Shown piece after piece: positions 1 through 7,940 of a stretch of DNA of 20,343 nt (position 1 is its first letter; each line of letters begins with the position of its first letter). The position numbers and the translations under genes were made by a program. The notes under the pieces were generated by a model that saw only the letters and a program-made list of their open reading frames with translations, had not been told where the DNA came from and made no database searches. This DNA is from JBHHXG01 sp046756985. Lineage in GTDB: Bacteria; Pseudomonadota; Zetaproteobacteria; Mariprofundales; Mariprofundaceae. The stretch lies in NCBI GenBank assembly GCA_046756985.1, contig JBHHXG010000028.1, positions 1-20,343 of the forward strand, read 5' to 3'.

Positions 1-304
1 GGCCCGGCAGACGCTTCAGGGCAGCATCCAGCTTCGGATCTGTTGCAAGTATTTCATGCACACCCACATCATGCACATCGTGCAGAAAAGGCTCCGGCTC
101 CATACTGTGGTGCACCATCATGCCCCGCAGCGTTGTGCCATACTCTTTCCAGTATTTTACGCGGAGCCAGTCCGCTTCGGCTTCATCCACACCCAGTTCT
201 TTGGATACGAACGCCGTCATGCGCCTGTCCATGCGTGCAAACACGCCGGAGTCGGCAGCGTAGAGCGTGTTGTCCAGATCAATGACGGCCAGATCGAAGG
301 GCAT
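1..304 (-). CDS. HAD-family hydrolase, pyrimidine 5'-nucleotidase-like (partial, 3' end outside window)
   Basis: The first 101 codons are visible; the C-terminus lies beyond the left edge. The protein opens with the HAD motif I, DLDNTLY (residues 9-15), whose two aspartates (D9, D11) are the expected nucleophile and general acid. The cap-like segment after it is rich in Trp, Tyr and His, with a GMMVHH stretch, as in the SDT1/PHM8-type pyrimidine 5'-nucleotidase group of HAD proteins, which dephosphorylate UMP/CMP in the cytosol. The start at 302-304 is the only in-frame start near motif I. No Shine-Dalgarno sequence is seen before it, and TATATACT lies about 8 bases upstream, so translation from a very short leader is possible. 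It follows the STAS gene by 38 bases on the same strand. The HAD assignment is firm; the nucleotidase subfamily is an inference. Confidence 0.8.
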   Translation of the reverse strand, partial: MPFDLAVIDLDNTLYAADSGVFARMDRRMTAFVSKELGVDEAEADWLRVKYWKEYGTTLRGMMVHHSMEPEPFLHDVHDVGVHEILATDPKLDAALKRLPG

Positions 305-342
305 GAGACGAGTATATACGATTGATTATGACGGGTGTTGTT

Positions 343-708
343 TCAGTTGCCTGCCACCCAGCGTTCGGCCGCATCCAGCTGTCCATAGGGAAAGTGGCGA
401 ATTTCCGCCCGAACAAAGTGGTCAGCCATCTTGGGCAACAGGTCAGCAATAGCGCTATCGGTGACCAGTGCCACTTTGCCGATGTGGGCGTGATGACCCT
501 GGATGAAGCGGATATGGCTGATCAGACCGGCAAAGTCTACCCAGCCGGGGAAAGCCATGGTGTGGATAACCAGGCCATCGATTTGGCCATTGGCTTCAAT
601 AACCGGATCGACCAACTCGGCGATGTTGGCAAAGTCGGTGGCAGCCAATGGGCCGCTTGGTTCGACAAGACAGTAGCGCCGATCGGGACTCAGGGTTGCT
701 GTGATCAT
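343..708 (-). CDS. STAS/SEC14-type (SpoIIAA-like) small protein
   Basis: This is a 121-residue soluble protein with no signal peptide or membrane segment. The pattern of hydrophobic strands alternating with helices (CLVEPSG, IDGLVIHTM, KVALVTDS, EIRHFPYG, ending AERWVAGN) matches the single-domain SpoIIAA-like family (STAS/SEC14 domain). Members are about 120 residues long and have no settled biochemical role. The terminal DAAERWV motif is typical of that family. A clear AGGAGA Shine-Dalgarno sequence precedes the ATG. It is divergent from the SDR gene at 776 and is followed on its own strand by the HAD gene 38 bases later. It lacks an obvious partner kinase or phosphatase, so an anti-sigma switch like Bacillus SpoIIAA is not supported by context. 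Confidence 0.8.
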   Translation of the reverse strand: MITATLSPDRRYCLVEPSGPLAATDFANIAELVDPVIEANGQIDGLVIHTMAFPGWVDFAGLISHIRFIQGHHAHIGKVALVTDSAIADLLPKMADHFVRAEIRHFPYGQLDAAERWVAGN

Positions 709-775
709 TCGATTTCTCCTTTTAGACTATTGAAAATCACTAGGGCGGCATTGTCAAATTGCTGTTTGCACTGGA
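709..775. promoter_or_regulatory. Divergent intergenic region, STAS gene and SDR operon
   Basis: The 67 bases lie between two divergent starts, so they should carry the promoters of both units. The only plus-strand candidate I could pick out is TTGAAA at 730-735 with TCAAAT 18 bases later, a weak match. The minus-strand side carries the AGGAGA ribosome site of the STAS gene. No terminator or operator is evident. Confidence 0.35.
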
Positions 776-1678
776 GTGACTAGTCTCAAGCAGGTGAGCA
801 ATGCCATAAAACATCTTCTAATTCTCGGCTGCGGCTATGTTGGCGAACGGCTGGGCAGGACATGCCGGGATGCCGGGATGCAGGTATTCGGTACGACACG
901 TGATGCCGGGCATGCGGAGAAACTGAAGTCTGCGGGCATTGAGCCATTGCTCATCACTGATCCCACGGACATTTCAGCCGATGTGCTGGCACAGGTTGAT
1001 GCCGTGCTTGATTCCATTCCACTGGAACGATCAAAGCGGGGGATGCACGCAGGTCAAACGCGTTGGCTTCCACAATTGGTTTCACGCATACCGCATGTCA
1101 AATGGGCCGGGTATTTGTCCACCACGGGCGTATATGGCGATGCAGATGGCGCTTGGGTGGACGAAAATTGGGAGTGCAGGCCTTCCAGCGAGCGGGGAGT
1201 TGAAAGGCTGAAGGCGGAGCGTGCCTGGCTGGACTCAGGCATGCCCGCCGAAATTTTTCGTCTGGCTGGAATCTATGGGCCGGGGCGGAATATCATTCAG
1301 AAACTGCAGGCTGGCGGTTACAAGGCCGTGCGCTGGCAAACGCCGCATTTCTCCAGCCGCATTCATGTGGATGACATTGTGGCTGCATTGATCGCAGCCA
1401 TGGGAAAGCCGAGACCAGGGCGTATCGTTAATCTGGCCGACGATATGCCGCTGCCGCATGATGAATATGTTTCTGAGTTGGCTGCGATGATTGATGCCCC
1501 CGCACCAATTCTGCTAAGCCCGGAAGAAGGCCAGGCCCAGCTTGCTCCTGCTGCGCTGGACTTCTTCAGGGATAACAAGCGTGTCGCCAACCGCTTGCTG
1601 CACAGAGAATTGCTGCCAGTATTGAAATATCCAAGTTTTCGAGACGCCGTTCCGGATCTGTTACGAGATGTTTCATAA
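776..1678 (+). CDS. NAD(P)-dependent epimerase/SDR family protein (YeeZ-like)
   Basis: The 300-residue cytosolic protein has an N-terminal Rossmann nucleotide-binding motif, GCGYVGERLG (residues 18-27). It also carries the extended-SDR signature STTGVYGD near residue 116 and a later IYGPGR motif. These match the YeeZ/WcaG-like atypical epimerase family, whose substrates are mostly unknown. The start is uncertain. GTG at 776 gives the longest frame, but the GGAG beside it is too close to act as its ribosome site. GTG at 794 (protein beginning SNAIKHLLILG) leaves a more usual short lead before the Rossmann strand. It heads a run of seven plus-strand genes ending with aroC, and the next gene starts 48 bases later. 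Family confidence is high; no substrate can be proposed. Confidence 0.85.
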   Translation: MTSLKQVSNAIKHLLILGCGYVGERLGRTCRDAGMQVFGTTRDAGHAEKLKSAGIEPLLITDPTDISADVLAQVDAVLDSIPLERSKRGMHAGQTRWLPQLVSRIPHVKWAGYLSTTGVYGDADGAWVDENWECRPSSERGVERLKAERAWLDSGMPAEIFRLAGIYGPGRNIIQKLQAGGYKAVRWQTPHFSSRIHVDDIVAALIAAMGKPRPGRIVNLADDMPLPHDEYVSELAAMIDAPAPILLSPEEGQAQLAPAALDFFRDNKRVANRLLHRELLPVLKYPSFRDAVPDLLRDVS

Positions 1679-1726
1679 CCTTTCAGAACATGTATGGAGC
1701 ATGTGTGTTCATGCTATGCTGCCCGT

Positions 1727-2101
1727 ATGGATGCGGAAGAATTTCGCAAGACTGCGCAGGAGGCTCTGGACGAACTGCCGGTGTTATTCCGTCTGGCGAT
1801 GGAGAATGTGGTTATCGTCACGGACGATTTTCCGACCATTGGCACATTACGCGAAATGAAGGCGGAAAGTCCTTATGACCTGCTTGGCCTGTTTCAGGGC
1901 TGGCCGTTGCCGGATCGCGGCGTTCAGTATGGCGGTCATCCACCGGATATCATCCATCTTTACCGCAAACCCATCCTTGCTTATAGCGAAGCGCATGGCG
2001 AGGAGATAACGCACTGTATCCGCCATGTGCTGATTCATGAAATTGGCCATTATTTCGGCTTTTCCGATGAGGAAATGGAGGAAGTGGAATGTCAGCCTTA
2101 G
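1727..2101 (+). CDS. Minimal zincin metallopeptidase family protein (PF06262 type)
   Basis: This 124-residue cytosolic protein has HEIGH followed by FGFSD, giving the HExxHxxGxxD motif (H104, E105, H108, D114). That is the zinc site of the small zincin family PF06262, whose members are about 100-130 residues and lack a proven substrate. I start it at ATG 1727 rather than the in-frame ATG 1694. The family typically begins with a short acidic MD-EEF segment, and the extra Cys-rich leader EHVCSCYAAR does not resemble it. Its last 13 bases overlap the MoxR ATPase gene, and the MoxR ribosome site lies inside this gene, so the two are probably translationally coupled. A peptidase beside a MoxR ATPase suggests joint action on protein maturation or turnover, but that is inference. 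Confidence 0.85.
   Translation: MDAEEFRKTAQEALDELPVLFRLAMENVVIVTDDFPTIGTLREMKAESPYDLLGLFQGWPLPDRGVQYGGHPPDIIHLYRKPILAYSEAHGEEITHCIRHVLIHEIGHYFGFSDEEMEEVECQP
2077..2081 (+). promoter_or_regulatory. Ribosome binding site deciding the MoxR start
   Basis: GGAGG lies inside the end of the zincin gene, 7 bases before ATG 2089. This selects 2089 over the later in-frame ATG at 2143 and shows that the 13-base overlap with the zincin gene is real. Confidence 0.75.
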
Positions 2102-3036
2102 ATTCCGTGGCGAATAAGCATCCAAATCAAACACATGCATGCATGCTGACTCTGAGACAGCAATTATGTGCAGTGCTGGCTGGCAAGGAGGAATGTATTG
2201 AGCAGATGCTGGTATCGCTGCTTGGCGGTGGTCATGTTCTGATCGAGGATCTGCCAGGGATGGGCAAGACAACATTGGCGCAGGGTCTCGCGGCAAGCCT
2301 CGATACCGATTTTGGCCGCGTGCAGTTTACAGCAGATATGTTGCCCGCCGATGTTGTGGGCGTCGAAATCTTTGATCCCGCTGAAAAGCGCTTTGTCTTC
2401 CACCCTGGGCCTATTTTTCATCATGTTGTGCTGGCTGATGAGATCAACCGCGCCACGCCCAAGGCGCAATCTGCACTGCTGGAGGCCATGGCCGAGCATC
2501 AGGTAAGCGTGGAGCGTGATACGCACCCGTTGCCAGAACCTTTCTTTGTGATCGCCACCCAAAATCCGTTGGAACATGCCGGTACGTTTCCGCTTCCCGA
2601 ATCGCAGCTGGACCGGTTTTTTATGCGCCTGAGCCTGGGTTACCCGGACAGCCAGGCGGAACGGCACGTGTTGCTAGGCGAAGCCGGCCGTGCGCATCTG
2701 GCTAATCTTCGTCCTGTCGCCTCACTGGCTAATATCCGGAAAGCACAAAGCCATGTTCAGGCCATGCCAGTGGCAGATGTTCTGCTGGACTATGTATTGC
2801 AGCTGCTGGCGGAAAGCCGCAATGATGAATGGCTGAAACAGGGAGCCTCGCCCCGCGCCGGCCGCGACCTGTTAATCGCTGCCAAGGCAAAAGCCTGGCT
2901 GGCGGGGAAGGCATATGTGTCCGCTGCTGACGTACAGGCCATGTGGATACCTTGTGTGGCCCACAGGGTATTGGCTGAAGGCGATGTGGAAGCAGCACTC
3001 ATGGGTCTGCTAGAGCATGTTCCCGTGCCAGCTTGA
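2089..3036 (+). CDS. MoxR-family AAA+ ATPase
   Basis: This is a 315-residue cytosolic AAA+ ATPase of normal length for the family. Walker A is LPGMGKTT (residues 55-62) and Walker B is VVLADEIN (113-120). Sensor 1 is IATQNP (155-160) and LDRFF (174-178) supplies the arginine finger. The LPADVVGVEIFD segment and the ATQNPLEHAGTFPLPE stretch are typical of MoxR. MoxR proteins act as chaperone-like ATPases that mature or insert metal cofactors into partner proteins, and usually sit next to DUF58 proteins, as here. The start is set by the internal GGAGG in the upstream zincin gene. It is followed 36 bases later by the DUF58 gene and then by the TgpA-like transglutaminase gene. Confidence 0.95.
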   Translation: MSALDSVANKHPNQTHACMLTLRQQLCAVLAGKEECIEQMLVSLLGGGHVLIEDLPGMGKTTLAQGLAASLDTDFGRVQFTADMLPADVVGVEIFDPAEKRFVFHPGPIFHHVVLADEINRATPKAQSALLEAMAEHQVSVERDTHPLPEPFFVIATQNPLEHAGTFPLPESQLDRFFMRLSLGYPDSQAERHVLLGEAGRAHLANLRPVASLANIRKAQSHVQAMPVADVLLDYVLQLLAESRNDEWLKQGASPRAGRDLLIAAKAKAWLAGKAYVSAADVQAMWIPCVAHRVLAEGDVEAALMGLLEHVPVPA

Positions 3037-3072
3037 GAGGCGGATTTCTGGCCGTGAGATAAATCCTGGCTA

Positions 3073-4128
3073 ATGGCATACGATCCTGCTGATCTCCGGT
3101 TACCGCACTGGTTACTGCGGCTGCTGGATTGGGCTGTACGTATACGCTTGCCCCTGGCCCCATCCTGGCGCATCGGATTTACGCGCCCTGGCGTGTTATA
3201 TATGGGGGCGCTCCTGGGCGTCTGGGTGGCAGCTGTCTATTCTGCCAATAACCTGTTGTATTTATGTGGTGCGATGATGTTTGCACTGCTAATTGTCGGC
3301 GTGGGAGCCGCCATGCGTCAGCTGAGAGGCATACCATCTGTCGCTGCATATATGCCGGCAACATTATATGCAGGGGCGGCATATGCGCTCCGCGAAACCG
3401 TCGATTTTACGGTTCCGTTTGCCGCTGTGGTGGACATGACATGGTGTCCCGGTACTTCAAAGCAAGAGCTCTTATCTGAACCTGTCCCGCTAAGCATGCG
3501 CTGCATGCAAGACAAAAGCCTGTTGACGGGAAGCATCCAAAGCCATCGCCGTGGGGTATTTCCCATGCATGAGCAAACGCTGGTGACAGAGGCTCCGCTG
3601 GGAATGTGGCGGCTGTCTTATACGCGCGGGGCATTATGGACACAGGTGGTATTGCCGAAACAAGTGCCATGGCGGATCGGTGTGAAACCTGACGGTGATC
3701 AGCATCAAGCCCTGAAGGAGGGAGACGAATGGCGTGATTTGCGTGCCTATGTGCCGGGGGATGTGCTTTCTCGTGTGCACTGGCGCAAAGCTGATGCCAT
3801 GCATGCCGGGGGCTGGCTGGTGAAACGCTTTGCCAGCGGTGAAGCGGAGGCGGCGGAGGATACCCTGCGCGTGGACCTGCGCCTGCCTGCAGGAGTAACA
3901 CAAATGGCCTTTGAACGCCTGCTGGGACAGGCATCTTTCTGGGTGAGCCAAAGGCTTGCGACATCTGCACCTCCCCACTGCAAACTGGTTCTGGGACAGC
4001 ATGCGTTTGATCTTGGCGATGCCGCCCAGTGCAAACAGGGTCTAAAGGAACTGGCTGCCGCCATGCCGGAACCGCTGCCGCCAGCAGGTAATCACGGCAT
4101 GTTGCTGTCGTTGGTGGAGCGGCAATAG
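3073..4128 (+). CDS. DUF58 domain-containing membrane-anchored protein
   Basis: The 351-residue protein has two hydrophobic helices near the N-terminus (about residues 40-56 and 60-80), then a soluble region. Near residues 218-241 it carries the DUF58 signature, with DEWRDLRAYVPGD followed by HWRKADA. DUF58 proteins are routine partners of MoxR ATPases, are related to von Willebrand A-like folds, and are thought to present clients to the ATPase at the membrane. No clear Shine-Dalgarno sequence precedes the ATG, which lies 36 bases after the moxR-like gene. The stop codon abuts the ATG of the next gene with no gap, indicating one transcript and coupled translation. The family assignment is secure; the client protein is unknown. 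Confidence 0.9.
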   Translation: MAYDPADLRLPHWLLRLLDWAVRIRLPLAPSWRIGFTRPGVLYMGALLGVWVAAVYSANNLLYLCGAMMFALLIVGVGAAMRQLRGIPSVAAYMPATLYAGAAYALRETVDFTVPFAAVVDMTWCPGTSKQELLSEPVPLSMRCMQDKSLLTGSIQSHRRGVFPMHEQTLVTEAPLGMWRLSYTRGALWTQVVLPKQVPWRIGVKPDGDQHQALKEGDEWRDLRAYVPGDVLSRVHWRKADAMHAGGWLVKRFASGEAEAAEDTLRVDLRLPAGVTQMAFERLLGQASFWVSQRLATSAPPHCKLVLGQHAFDLGDAAQCKQGLKELAAAMPEPLPPAGNHGMLLSLVERQ

Positions 4129-6054
4129 ATGCGTCTTCATATAGTGTCTCCAAGCCTGATCGAGGCTGAGCGCCTGACGCTGGCCGTTCTGCTTAGCGGC
4201 GTGGCGGCGCTGGCGCTTTCGGATTTCGTCAGCCTGTTTTACTGGGGCATTGTTGTGGCAGCCGCTGCCCTACGCCTGTGGCACGGCACCGGTTTCGCCC
4301 TGTCCGAAATGCGGGCCAGCTTTATCGGCTGGCTTGGTTTTTTCTGGGTTGGACTGGAGCTGTTTCTCGGCCGGGCTTTCCTTGTGGCATTTACGGATTT
4401 TTTGCTGATTCTGGCATTGGCAGTGACGGTCGAGGAGCCGACGCCGCGCAATCATGTACACCGCTTGCTGGTGGGTCTGTTTTTGATCCTGGCGGCCGCC
4501 GTGCTGACGGACAGCGTGCTGTATGGCCTGCCGTTGGTTGCCTTTCTGATTTTCATATGGAGGGCGGCACAGCGTTTGTATGGCATGCAATGGGCCGGCG
4601 GCGATTTGCCGCTGAGTGCATGGCGCAGCGATGTTGCGGTTCTGCTGCTTACCGCCAGCCTGATGTCGGCACTGTTTGTGGCGTTGCCAAGGTTTGACTT
4701 TCACGCCTATCTGCAACCCGTCCAACCGCGTATGGCAACCAGCGGATTTTCCGGCATGGTGGAGCTGGGAGATTTTGCCCGCGAACTGGATGCAACGGTT
4801 GTGATGCGGGTTGAGCCTGTGGATGGCAAGATACCCGGGTTTCGCAGGCACATGATGGGTCGCTACTGGCGCGGCGTCGCACTGGGCCAATATACCGGAG
4901 CAGGCTGGCGGCGGAGTGCCGAGCGGGTGCAACAGCAATGGCAGCCAGCACAGGCTATATCGCTTGCCGGTGAGGTCTCTGAATCTACTGTCCGTGCAGC
5001 GGTCTATCGTGAGGCAAGCGACCATGCCTATGTTTTTATACCGGATGGCATGAGGAGCATGGCGAAGGCATCGGCATCCATTCAAATGAGTGAAGCAGGA
5101 GATATCAGATTCAAACGCGCCCCTTCACGGCGTTTGCGGCTGTTGATGGCGGTTGGCGATCGTTCTGAATCTCATATCGTGCTACGGCCGCCGCGGCATG
5201 AAGAGGCGGATGCAACTGTGGTGTCAGAAGCGGTGCGCAACTGGGCAGCAGAAGTCAGCAAAGATGCAAGCAGCAGCAAGGAGAGGCTTGCACGGCTGGT
5301 CAGAGAATTAAAAAGCTGGACCTATGATCTGAATGTGGACATTGATAGCGCACATCCCGTGGAGCATTTTGTCCTGCAGGGTAGACGCGGGCATTGTGAG
5401 TTGTTTGCATCCGCCCTGGCGCTGGCGGCGCGTTCGCTGGGTACCCCCGCGCGTGTGGTAAATGGGTATTATGGCGGCGAGTGGAATGAAGTTGGTGGTT
5501 TTTATCTGCTCCGCCAGCAGCATGCGCATAGCTGGGTGGAGGCCTGGGTGGATGGCCACTGGCAGCGCTTTGATCCGACACCTGCATCTCGCTGGGCGCT
5601 TTCGGGGGTACGTTTCCCGGCGTTTGACCAGCTGTGGGAGTCCGTAAAACTAAGCTGGTATCGCTATGTGCTGGAGTTCCAGAATGCCGATCGCAACAAT
5701 CTGTTTGCCACCATCATGGTATGGGTGAAGCGCTATTTCATATGGATGATTGCCGGCGTGTTGTTAGTGATGGGCGGATGGCTGGCAATTGTGAGAATCT
5801 GGAAAGTCATCCGGTTTTACAGGCCTTCTACCACTTGCTGGCCGGTGCTGGATCGCTGGCTGGAACGGCGCGGTATGCACAGGGATATATATCAACCGCT
5901 TTGCGCTTTGCCCCGACCCAGAGGGGTTGAGGCGCGAGTCTGGCAGCAGTTTATACAAGCCTGGGAGGCTCAGGCATATGATAACAAGGTTGAAATCTGG
6001 AGCCGGCATGTGTTGAGGCGTCATTTGCGTGCGCTTTCCGCAGCACGCTGGTAA
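4129..6054 (+). CDS. DUF3488/TgpA-type membrane transglutaminase-like protein
   Basis: The 641-residue inner-membrane protein has an N-terminal bundle of roughly six to seven helices (about residues 15-188) and a large periplasmic domain. One further helix follows (about 536-558), then a cytosolic tail of about 80 residues. The transglutaminase core triad is intact: Cys423 in GHCELFASAL, His467 in HAHSW and Asp482 in FDPTP. This domain order is that of Pseudomonas TgpA, a periplasmic-facing transglutaminase-like protein important for viability there. A GGTGGAG site ends 9 bases before the ATG, inside the DUF58 gene. With MoxR and DUF58 it forms the common three-gene module, and fabI starts about 30 bases downstream. 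Catalytic competence is inferred from the triad; the substrate is unknown. Confidence 0.93.
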   Translation: MRLHIVSPSLIEAERLTLAVLLSGVAALALSDFVSLFYWGIVVAAAALRLWHGTGFALSEMRASFIGWLGFFWVGLELFLGRAFLVAFTDFLLILALAVTVEEPTPRNHVHRLLVGLFLILAAAVLTDSVLYGLPLVAFLIFIWRAAQRLYGMQWAGGDLPLSAWRSDVAVLLLTASLMSALFVALPRFDFHAYLQPVQPRMATSGFSGMVELGDFARELDATVVMRVEPVDGKIPGFRRHMMGRYWRGVALGQYTGAGWRRSAERVQQQWQPAQAISLAGEVSESTVRAAVYREASDHAYVFIPDGMRSMAKASASIQMSEAGDIRFKRAPSRRLRLLMAVGDRSESHIVLRPPRHEEADATVVSEAVRNWAAEVSKDASSSKERLARLVRELKSWTYDLNVDIDSAHPVEHFVLQGRRGHCELFASALALAARSLGTPARVVNGYYGGEWNEVGGFYLLRQQHAHSWVEAWVDGHWQRFDPTPASRWALSGVRFPAFDQLWESVKLSWYRYVLEFQNADRNNLFATIMVWVKRYFIWMIAGVLLVMGGWLAIVRIWKVIRFYRPSTTCWPVLDRWLERRGMHRDIYQPLCALPRPRGVEARVWQQFIQAWEAQAYDNKVEIWSRHVLRRHLRALSAARW

Positions 6055-6076
6055 TATCGCCGAAATTTTCGGATTG

Positions 6077-6081
6077 GGAGG
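6077..6081 (+). promoter_or_regulatory. Ribosome binding site deciding the FabI start
   Basis: GGAGG lies 2 bases before GTG 6084 and 5 bases before TTG 6087. The 5-base spacing and the family N-terminus (MGxLAGK) favour the TTG codon. Confidence 0.6.
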
Positions 6082-6086
6082 ATGTG

Positions 6087-6869
6087 TTGGGTATTCTAGC
6101 TGGAAAGAAAGGGCTGATCCTGGGCATTGCAAATGATAAATCCATCGCCTGGGGAGTCACGCAGGCCTGTCAGCGTGAGGGCGCGGAACTTGGCTTCAAT
6201 TATCTTGGCGAAGCGTTGGAAAAACGCGTACGGCCGCTGGCTGAGTCTGTAGGCGCAACGTTTCTAGAACCGCTTGATGTGGGCGAAGATGAGCAGCTGG
6301 ATGAATTTTTTGCCAAGGTCGAGAAAAAATGGGGTAAACTCGATTTTCTTGTGCACTCGATCGCTTTTGCCAATAAGGATGCGCTGAAAAACCGCTTTTC
6401 GGAGACAACCCGGACAGATTTCCAGTTGGCGCTGGATATTTCAGCCTATTCGTTTATTGCCTGTGCAAAGCGCGCGGCCAGGCTGATGCAGCCGGGCGGT
6501 TCGATGCTGACCATGAGCTACCTTGGCGCTGTTCGTGCCATACCGAACTATAATGTCATGGGTGTAGCCAAGGCGGCGCTGGAGGCATCCACCCGCTATC
6601 TGGCCCAGGATCTTGGCCCGGACGGTATTCGCGTCAATGCCATCTCGGCAGGGCCTATTCGCACTTTGGCAGCCAGTGGTGTCGGGGATTTCCGGAATTT
6701 GATGGCCAAGAGTGCCCGTGGTGCTATGTTGAAGCGCAATGTAACCCAGGATGAAGTCGGCAATGCAGCTGCATATCTGCTATCCGACTGGGCTTCCGGC
6801 GTATCCGGTGAAGTGCATTACGTGGATGCCGGTTTCAATATTGGCGCTGGCGATCCGGGAGAAGGCTAA
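6087..6869 (+). CDS. fabI: Enoyl-[acyl-carrier-protein] reductase [NADH] FabI
   Basis: FabI reduces trans-2-enoyl-ACP to acyl-ACP, the last step of each fatty-acid elongation round in the cytosol. The 260-residue protein shows the FabI nucleotide-binding motif GIANDKSIAWG near the N-terminus. SYLGAVRAIPNYNVMG is followed by VAK, giving the Tyr-x6-Lys active pair (Y155 and K162, with a second Tyr at 145). The loop NAISAGPIRTLAASG is also present. I start it at TTG 6087: the mature-looking MGILAGK begins there and the GGAGG at 6077-6081 is correctly spaced. GTG 6084 is an alternative. It follows the TgpA-like gene by about 30 bases and is only 3 bases from aroC. The HSIAFAN loop carries Ala where E. 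coli has Gly93, a natural variation in FabI proteins. Confidence 0.97.
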   Translation: MGILAGKKGLILGIANDKSIAWGVTQACQREGAELGFNYLGEALEKRVRPLAESVGATFLEPLDVGEDEQLDEFFAKVEKKWGKLDFLVHSIAFANKDALKNRFSETTRTDFQLALDISAYSFIACAKRAARLMQPGGSMLTMSYLGAVRAIPNYNVMGVAKAALEASTRYLAQDLGPDGIRVNAISAGPIRTLAASGVGDFRNLMAKSARGAMLKRNVTQDEVGNAAAYLLSDWASGVSGEVHYVDAGFNIGAGDPGEG

Positions 6870-6872
6870 AGC

Positions 6873-7940
6873 GTGTCCGGCTCCTGTTTTGGGCAGATTC
6901 TCCGCGTATCCACCGCCGGGGAATCGCATGGGGCAGCATTGGTGGCGATTGTCGAGGGTTGTCCGGCTGGCCTTCCTTTAAGTGAAGCTGACATCCAGCC
7001 CGATCTTGATCGGAGAAGGCCCGGTCAGTCCAAATATACCACCCAGCGGAAAGAGGCGGACGAAGTTGAGATCTTATCCGGCGTCTTTGAGGGCAAAACA
7101 ACTGGCTGCCCGATTGGCCTGCTAATCCGCAATACCGACCAGCGCAGCAAGGATTACGCGGACATCAAGGAAAAATTCCGTCCCGGGCATGCCGACATGA
7201 CCTATTTCGAGAAATACGGATTTCGCGACTATCGCGGCGGTGGTCGTTCTTCGGCACGGGAAACTGCAATGCGTGTTGCTGCCGGAGCCATTGCCAGGAA
7301 GGTGCTGGCTAACAGCGGCATCAGGGTGATTGGCTGGATAGACCAGATCGGCGAGGTCAAGGCCAACCCCACCAGGTTCCATATAGATGAAATCGGCAAC
7401 AATCCATTTTTCTGCCCGGATGCCAAAGCGGCGAAGGAAATGGCTGATCTGCTGGATGCAGTTCGCAAGGATGGTGATTCCGTCGGAGCCAGTGTGATCG
7501 TGGAGGCGCACGGTATGCTGCCGGGGCTGGGGGAGCCGGTTTTTGATCGGCTGGATGCCGATATTGCCAAGGCGATGATGTCCATTCCTGCTGCCAAGGG
7601 CGTGGAAGTCGGGGACGGTTTTGCCTGTATTGATGCCAGAGGGTCCGAGTTCGGTGACGCGATGCGTGCATCAGGGTTCTCAAGCAATCATGCCGGTGGC
7701 GTGCTGGGCGGCATTTCCAACGGCGACACGATTCGCGCGCGTCTTGCCCTAAAGCCGACTTCGTCAATTCTGAAGCCACGGCCGACCGTGGATATTCATG
7801 GAAACGAAACCGAGATCGTAACCAAAGGCAGACATGATCCATGCGTGGGTATTCGTGCCGTACCGATTGCAGAGGCGATGCTGGCACTTGTTCTGGCCGA
7901 TCATTTGCTGCGCAACCGCGCCAGCCGCATCAGCGCCTGA
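6873..7940 (+). CDS. aroC: Chorismate synthase AroC
   Basis: AroC converts 5-enolpyruvylshikimate-3-phosphate to chorismate, using reduced FMN, at the end of the shikimate pathway. The 355-residue length is normal. Signature motifs are present in order: GESHG (16-20), RRRPGQS (47-53), RNTDQR (86-91), RPGHAD (103-108), RGGGRSSARE (121-130) and SNHAGGVLGGIS near residue 270. The RTTDQR-like and YRGGGRSSARETA segments closely resemble gammaproteobacterial AroC. The GTG start is preceded by GAAGG at a 7-base distance, overlapping the end of fabI, so fabI and aroC are very probably co-transcribed. Its last 11 bases overlap the convergent membrane-protein gene at 7930. Confidence 0.98.
   Translation: MSGSCFGQILRVSTAGESHGAALVAIVEGCPAGLPLSEADIQPDLDRRRPGQSKYTTQRKEADEVEILSGVFEGKTTGCPIGLLIRNTDQRSKDYADIKEKFRPGHADMTYFEKYGFRDYRGGGRSSARETAMRVAAGAIARKVLANSGIRVIGWIDQIGEVKANPTRFHIDEIGNNPFFCPDAKAAKEMADLLDAVRKDGDSVGASVIVEAHGMLPGLGEPVFDRLDADIAKAMMSIPAAKGVEVGDGFACIDARGSEFGDAMRASGFSSNHAGGVLGGISNGDTIRARLALKPTSSILKPRPTVDIHGNETEIVTKGRHDPCVGIRAVPIAEAMLALVLADHLLRNRASRISA

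Noticed and set aside
343..708. The STAS protein as MlaB, partner of MlaA at 16881
   Set aside because: It belongs to the SpoIIAA-like STAS/SEC14 type, lies more than 16 kb away, and none of the other Mla transporter genes is present.
4270..5085. Antisense open frame of 271 codons opposite the TgpA-like gene
   Set aside because: The product is Gln/His/Arg-rich with no domain pattern, and the plus-strand gene has an intact transglutaminase triad.
6339..6368. Possible triclosan-resistance change in FabI (Ala at the position of E. coli Gly93)
   Set aside because: Ala at this loop also occurs naturally in FabI enzymes, including the triclosan-sensitive S. aureus enzyme with HSIAFAN, so it cannot be read as resistance.
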